NCBI GenBank assembly: GCA_018401695.1
Contig: JAGYKD010000001.1
Coordinates: forward strand, 846,016 to 910,015
DNA from: Flavobacteriales bacterium
GTDB taxonomy: Bacteria; Bacteroidota; Bacteroidia; CAIKAF01
Length of the DNA: 64,000 bases
Direction: 5' to 3'
Shown here: piece after piece, positions 59,981 through 64,000 of the stretch
Layout: every line of letters starts with the position of its first letter
How positions within the stretch are numbered: the first letter of the stretch is position 1
Position numbers and translations under genes: made by a program
The notes under the pieces: model-generated
Database searches by the model: none
Told to the model about the DNA's origin: nothing
The model's input: the letters and a program-made list of their open reading frames with translations, nothing else

Positions 59981-60474
59981 TACTCTGCCGTTTCGCTGGT
60001 TTCAATACGAAGTCCTACATCTAATACAAAAGGCAAGACCCCTTGGTATTGATCAATCCGCATGGCATGTCTCATTATAAATTCATAATTGCCGGCTTGC
60101 GGAAAGCGGACCCCATTACGGAACATAAACCGTGCATCACAAAGATCTCCGGCGCAATCGCTTAGAGATTCTCCGGCCGCATTAAAAAGCATAAACTGCA
60201 CCGAATCGGTGCTAAGGCTTCCGTCGGGGTATTTGGTATCGAGCAACACGTACAGGTTTTGGAATGGATATTGCGGCATGTGGCGCACCATAAGGTGTAC
60301 ATTACAGGCTTGCATGGTATCCTCAATTTCCACTTTAAAGGTCACCGGTTTGTCGGCAGGCCAGCCTTTGTCCGGCAAAGAGGTATACGATTCGTATACT
60401 TTATAGGAGTCGCATGAGCTAAAGACCATCAGTAAAGAAAGGCTAAATAGCCAAGCATTAAGATTTAGGCGCAT
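59980..60474 (-). CDS. gldH: Gliding motility lipoprotein GldH
   Basis: 164 residues from the ATG at 60474, 17 nt inside the ricT end. Lipobox LMVFSSC. The YPFQNLYVLLDTKYPDGSLSTD and GVRFPQAGNYEFIMRHAM stretches are GldH family. GldH is needed for gliding or T9SS function in Flavobacteria and sits beside PBP1A in many of them. Its presence supports the lineage assignment. Confidence 0.88.
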   Translation of the reverse strand: MRLNLNAWLFSLSLLMVFSSCDSYKVYESYTSLPDKGWPADKPVTFKVEIEDTMQACNVHLMVRHMPQYPFQNLYVLLDTKYPDGSLSTDSVQFMLFNAAGESLSDCAGDLCDARFMFRNGVRFPQAGNYEFIMRHAMRIDQYQGVLPFVLDVGLRIETSETAE

Positions 60475-61657
60475 CGGATTGGGGTTTTGATTTACGTTGA
60501 TTTCTGTTGCGGCCCGGACTGTTCGGACGTCTTCGCTGTCCGCTGTTGCGTTTTTTTCTGTCGAAACGGTCCAAGGATCCTTCCTCAATAACGTTGGTAA
60601 AGGAATCTTGGTCCAAGGGTTCATTGATTTTTACCTCCACCTTAAAATCGGCTAGGCTGCCGGGAATCAGGCCTTGTTTGTTTTGTTCGGCTACCTCATC
60701 AATGGCCTCAAGGCTTAAAGGGATGAGCACTTCTGGTCTATCCAGATAGCTGTAATACACAATTCCTTTAAAAATGTCGGTTTTTTGATGCACTGCTGTT
60801 CCTTCGGCGGTTTTGAGTTTAAGTTGAGGAGAAGGAAAGCCTTTGAGGGCATCGAGATAGGTGTCCAGTTCGTAGTTTAAGCAGCATTTGAGCTTGCCGC
60901 ATTGGCCGGCCAGCTTTTGTGGATTTATGGAAAGCTGTTGATAACGAGCAGCAGCGGTAGTTACCGATCTAAAATCTTTAAGCCAAGTGGAACAGCACAG
61001 CTCTCTACCACACACGCCGATTCCCCCCAAACGACCGGCTTCTTGGCGGTAACCGATTTGGCGCATTTCGATGCGTACGCGCAGGTCTCTTGCAAGAATT
61101 TTTATGAGCTCTCTAAAGTCTACCCTTCCATCGGCGGTGTAGTAGAAGGTGGCTTTGCTGCCGTCGCCCTGGCATTCTACATCGGAGATTTTCATACTGA
61201 GCCTCAAATCCAAGGCCACTTTTCGTGCGTGGCGCATGAACTCGTCTTCCTTTTTTATTGCCTCTTGCCATCGCTCCACATCGGCTTCTCGAGCTACTCT
61301 AAAAATTTTTCGTGGGGCTTCTTGTTCCGGGTCAAATCGAGTTTTGCGCATTTGCGCCTTTACCAATTCTCCGGTAAGGGAAACGGTGCCTATGTCGTGG
61401 CCCGGGCTGCCTTCTACCGCCACTAAGGTGCCTTGTTGCAGCGGAAGTTTTTCGTTATTGTAAAAGAATTCCTTTCGGGTGCTTTTAAACCGTACTTCTA
61501 CCCAGGCAAATCCGGGCTCAGACTCCACCATTTGCAAATTACCAAGCCAATCGAACACTTCGAGCTTGTCGCAGCCGCCTGTACCGCAGGACCCATTGCT
61601 CTTGCACCCTGCAGGTACCCTTCCGTCGTCTCTAGTGCCACATCCTGTACAAGCCAT
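60458..61657 (-). CDS. ricT: PSP1 domain protein RicT (YaaT-like)
   Basis: 399 residues. GRLGGIGVCGRELCCSTWL and AGQCGKLKCCLNYELDTY carry the cysteine pairs of the PSP1/RicT family (iron-sulfur in the B. subtilis complex). A Cys-rich N-terminus (ACTGCGTRDDGRVPAGCK...) is also present, and the C-terminus is basic. In B. subtilis RicT supports RNase Y-dependent processing. It is upstream of gldH and just downstream of holB. Confidence 0.88.
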   Translation of the reverse strand: MACTGCGTRDDGRVPAGCKSNGSCGTGGCDKLEVFDWLGNLQMVESEPGFAWVEVRFKSTRKEFFYNNEKLPLQQGTLVAVEGSPGHDIGTVSLTGELVKAQMRKTRFDPEQEAPRKIFRVAREADVERWQEAIKKEDEFMRHARKVALDLRLSMKISDVECQGDGSKATFYYTADGRVDFRELIKILARDLRVRIEMRQIGYRQEAGRLGGIGVCGRELCCSTWLKDFRSVTTAAARYQQLSINPQKLAGQCGKLKCCLNYELDTYLDALKGFPSPQLKLKTAEGTAVHQKTDIFKGIVYYSYLDRPEVLIPLSLEAIDEVAEQNKQGLIPGSLADFKVEVKINEPLDQDSFTNVIEEGSLDRFDRKKRNSGQRRRPNSPGRNRNQRKSKPQSDAPKS

Positions 61658-61676
61658 ATTGCTTTATGCTATTAAA

Positions 61677-62801
61677 TTATGCCTTTCGTTGCTTAAAGGT
61701 CTGATAAATATCAATGGCCGCCCCCATAAATTCGGTCTTTTGATGGGCATTGCCCTGAATGGCGCGAATGGAGTCCTCCAAAACGCCTTGCAAGCCATAA
61801 GCCACCTCTAAAGGTACAAAAGCCGCAAATTTACTAAGCCAGTGCCTTTCGTTTTCGGTGATTCTAAGCAGCTGAGGATCGGTGTGAAACACCTGAGTCT
61901 CCCGCACAATATGCAAACCATACCTAAAAAAGTCGATTTGCCCGTCGCGGTGCATTTTGGCAAAGGCCTCGGCCTGCTTTTCCACCACATGGAACTGAGC
62001 TTGAAAAGAAGCGCGAATAAATTCTTGAAAAAGGGGTAAAAAGCTGCTGCGGCTTTCTTCCTTTTGCATGAGTTGCACGGCCATGCGCACGTTTCCATCG
62101 GCCATGTTTACTACCTCCTGGGCTTTTTCTAAAGGGGGCTCAAAGCGAGAACTAAGCATGTCGAGCATGTCAAAATCTGCAATTTTAGGCAAGGAAATTA
62201 CCTGCAAGCGCGATACTACCGTAGCAAGCAACTGCTCTTCGCGTTCGGCCACCAACATAAACACCGTTTTGCGTGGTGGTTCTTCTAAGGTTTTAAGCAG
62301 TCGATTGGCCATTCCGCGGGTTATGCGCTCCGGATACCACATAATCATAAACTGCAAGCCCCCCTCGTAAGGCTTTTGCTGCACTTCCTGAATCACCTGC
62401 TGACAAGTGGCTGAGTTTATCGTTAGCTGCTTCTTGTCCGTACTCAAAAACTGCTGCCAATCGCTCAAATTGCCGTAGGGCATTTTTTGAACAAAATCGC
62501 GGAATTCCGGCAAATATTCCATGGAGGTATCGGTGGGAGTTTTGGGCCCAAAAGGAAACGCCAGATGCAAATCCGGGTGACTTAGCCTTTCCATTTTTTT
62601 GCATGCAGAACAAATTCCGCAGGAGTCCTCGGAGCCGGGATCGGCACATAGCAAATACTGCGCATATGCCAGGGCGAGCGCCAAATTGCCGGAACCTTCG
62701 TTGCCCAAAAACAATTGAGCATGAGGCACCCTTCCGTTCTTGGCGGCTTGAATAAGTTTTTGCTTTACAGCGCCGTGCCCAACTACATCCTTAAAACGCA
62801 T
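61677..62801 (-). CDS. holB: DNA polymerase III subunit delta'
   Basis: 374 residues from the ATG at 62801; upstream codons lack family character. AAA+ fold: MRFKDVVGHGAVKQKLIQAA, a degenerate Walker A GNEGSGNLALALA, zinc-binding Cys residues in SCGICSACKKME and the sensor region ITRGMANRLLKTLEEPP. Part of the clamp loader. The RicT-HolB pairing also occurs in Bacillus. Confidence 0.92.
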   Translation of the reverse strand: MRFKDVVGHGAVKQKLIQAAKNGRVPHAQLFLGNEGSGNLALALAYAQYLLCADPGSEDSCGICSACKKMERLSHPDLHLAFPFGPKTPTDTSMEYLPEFRDFVQKMPYGNLSDWQQFLSTDKKQLTINSATCQQVIQEVQQKPYEGGLQFMIMWYPERITRGMANRLLKTLEEPPRKTVFMLVAEREEQLLATVVSRLQVISLPKIADFDMLDMLSSRFEPPLEKAQEVVNMADGNVRMAVQLMQKEESRSSFLPLFQEFIRASFQAQFHVVEKQAEAFAKMHRDGQIDFFRYGLHIVRETQVFHTDPQLLRITENERHWLSKFAAFVPLEVAYGLQGVLEDSIRAIQGNAHQKTEFMGAAIDIYQTFKQRKA

Positions 62802-62969
62802 GGCATAAAAGTACGGAATCCCTTGGGGATTGGTATGGTCATTTTGCTTTATGCTCCCCCTAAAACAACCATTTTTTGACCGGGTTTGGCTATGGTGGGA
62901 ATTGGGCATTTGTAGTTCCAAAAGGTAATGCACCGCTTTGGGCTAAGGGTAATTCATAATATACTAGAA

Positions 62970-63118
62970 CCCGCGGCAGGGATGGAGCCGGCTAGCCCAC
63001 AGGTCGGCGGCCCGGCAGGCGGGACCACACAGGGCGACCTTGGAAGCCCCTGTGGGGGACTTGACCTGCCGTGGCCGGCGACCGAGGACTAGCGGGGACA
63101 GCCCGGCGGCCGCCCAAA
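62970..63118. repeat. GC-rich stem-loop repeat
   Basis: In the 403-base gap before pgk. CGGCAGGGATGGAGCCGGCT at the left edge; CAGGTCGGCGGCC and GGCCGGCGACC face each other in the middle, and CCCACAG/CTGTGGG pair as well. Ends GCGGCCGCCCAAAAAAT. No gene is supported in the gap. Confidence 0.55.
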
Positions 63119-63180
63119 AAATGAATGGTTTTGCCCGAAAGGTTTATATTACATCGCAGGGGTCTTTTGCCCTAAAAGGT

Positions 63181-63188
63181 TATTTTTG
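63181..63188 (+). promoter_or_regulatory. -7 element for pgk
   Basis: TATTTTTG fits TAnnTTTG, 16 nt before the pgk ATG at 63205. A TTTTG at 63165 is too close for ideal -33 spacing. Confidence 0.45.
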
Positions 63189-63204
63189 CCCAAAACTTGT
63201 GGCT

Positions 63205-64000
63205 ATGCGCTCATTGCAAGATCTTAATATTCAGGGAAAAAAGGTGTTTGTTCGGGTCGACTTTAACGTGCCTTTGGATGCCTCGGGTCGGGTTACGGAC
63301 GATACCCGCATACGTGCCGCTTTGCCTACGCTGCGCTACCTTTTGGAGCAAGGTGCTGCGGTTATTCTGGGCTCACACTTAGGCCGGCCTAAAGGAAAGG
63401 TTTCTCCCGAATTTAGTCTGCAGCAAATTGTACCGGCCTTAGAAGGGCTTTTGGGACAAAAGGTAATTTTTGCGGGCGATGCGCTTGGCTCGGCTTGTCA
63501 AGAGGCACTCGGACAACTGAAAGCCGGCGAGGTGGCATTGCTCGAGAATTTGCGTTTTCATGCCGAGGAGGAACAAGGCGATGAGGCATTTGCCCGGCAA
63601 CTGGCAGACCTGGCCGATGCCTATGTAAACGATGCCTTTGGTACTGCGCACCGGACGCATGCCTCTACCACGGTTATGGCTCAGTTTTTTGAGCAAAAAG
63701 CTCCGGGCTTGCTCATGCAAGCAGAGTTGGATGCTATGGCGCAAATTCTAAAAACTGAAGGTGGACTTACTGCAATTGTGGGTGGAGCAAAGGTGAGTTC
63801 CAAGATTGGCATTTTGGCGCATTTGATTGAGCGCGCCGACTGTTTTATCATTGGCGGCGGCATGGTGTATACCTTTGTGCGTGCCATGGGCGGCAACACC
63901 GGCAACAGCTTGGTGGAAGAAGATATGGTGCCCGTAGCCCGCGACTTTTTGGACCGCTGCAAGGCCAAGGGGCGCCGGGTGTTGATTCCGGAAGACAGCA
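63205..64000 (+). CDS. pgk: Phosphoglycerate kinase, N-terminal part (3' end outside window)
   Basis: Open from the ATG at 63205 to the window end, 265 residues. FVRVDFNVPLDASGRVTDDT, LGSHLGRPKGK, LLENLRFHAEEE, YVNDAFGTAHRTHAS and AIVGGAKVSSKIGIL are conserved PGK blocks in order. Transfers phosphate between 1,3-bisphosphoglycerate and ADP in glycolysis. About 130 residues are missing at the C-terminus. Confidence 0.97.
   Translation, partial: MRSLQDLNIQGKKVFVRVDFNVPLDASGRVTDDTRIRAALPTLRYLLEQGAAVILGSHLGRPKGKVSPEFSLQQIVPALEGLLGQKVIFAGDALGSACQEALGQLKAGEVALLENLRFHAEEEQGDEAFARQLADLADAYVNDAFGTAHRTHASTTVMAQFFEQKAPGLLMQAELDAMAQILKTEGGLTAIVGGAKVSSKIGILAHLIERADCFIIGGGMVYTFVRAMGGNTGNSLVEEDMVPVARDFLDRCKAKGRRVLIPEDS

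Overview
This is a chromosomal segment of a member of the Bacteroidota, most likely a gliding or marine Flavobacteriales-like lineage. The evidence is a GldH gliding lipoprotein, two secreted proteins with type IX secretion (T9SS) C-terminal tails, a SusC/TonB-type receptor, the uppS-bamA-ompH-murI order, RicT/HolB/PBP1A/GldH clustering, and several starts that lie 2-4 nt behind a TAnnTTTG box (the Bacteroidota -7 promoter element). No rRNA, tRNA or CRISPR array was seen. Both ends are cut: uppS lacks its 5' part and pgk lacks its 3' part.

Layout. 1-4440: envelope block uppS-bamA-ompH-murI, tightly overlapping. 4.8-7.1 kb: DinB-like protein, a lipoprotein with a Kunitz-like domain, a LAB_N membrane protein and an FkbM methyltransferase. 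7.3-13.1 kb: a DUF1801 gene broken by a small transposon-like element, exopolyphosphatase, a BadF-type sugar kinase, alkane monooxygenase with a divergent TetR regulator, and a lipoprotein. 13.2-24.5 kb: orphan transketolase C-terminal half with a class III aminotransferase, secreted unknowns, RecJ, FluC, DNA polymerase I and a PhoD-fold protein that has lost its catalytic residues.

24.8-37.2 kb is a defence island, all on the minus strand and much more AT-rich than its surroundings. From right to left it holds a DUF433/DUF5615 toxin-antitoxin pair, a remnant of a tyrosine integrase, a two-gene CBASS (CD-NTase plus SLATT membrane effector), a three-gene operon with ATGA overlaps (reverse transcriptase, HEPN protein, and a 1574-residue GHKL ATPase with a C-terminal PD-(D/E)XK-type nuclease), and an AbiE pair whose antitoxin is intact but whose toxin is doubly broken. 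Long attC-like palindromes lie between the units, so the island looks like an integron-style cassette array. The RT-HEPN-GHKL/nuclease operon is the best candidate here for a previously undescribed antiphage system.

37.8-64 kb returns to housekeeping genes: omega-amidase, GatC, an ABC-F ATPase, a TonB receptor, DUF502, SDR, SprT-like protease, PhoH, an aldehyde dehydrogenase, two T9SS-exported proteins, a HigBA-type pair, RidA, DUF2079, the two SCOT subunits, PBP1A-GldH-RicT-HolB and the start of pgk.

Three repeat classes are scattered in the gaps. The first is a 93-194 bp element with 18-bp terminal inverted repeats and 5-bp target duplications (five copies, two inside genes). The second is GC-rich elements of about 150 bp that keep their flanks while swapping their long stem sequence. 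The third is short CCCACGGTTGAAACCGTGGG palindromes of REP type.
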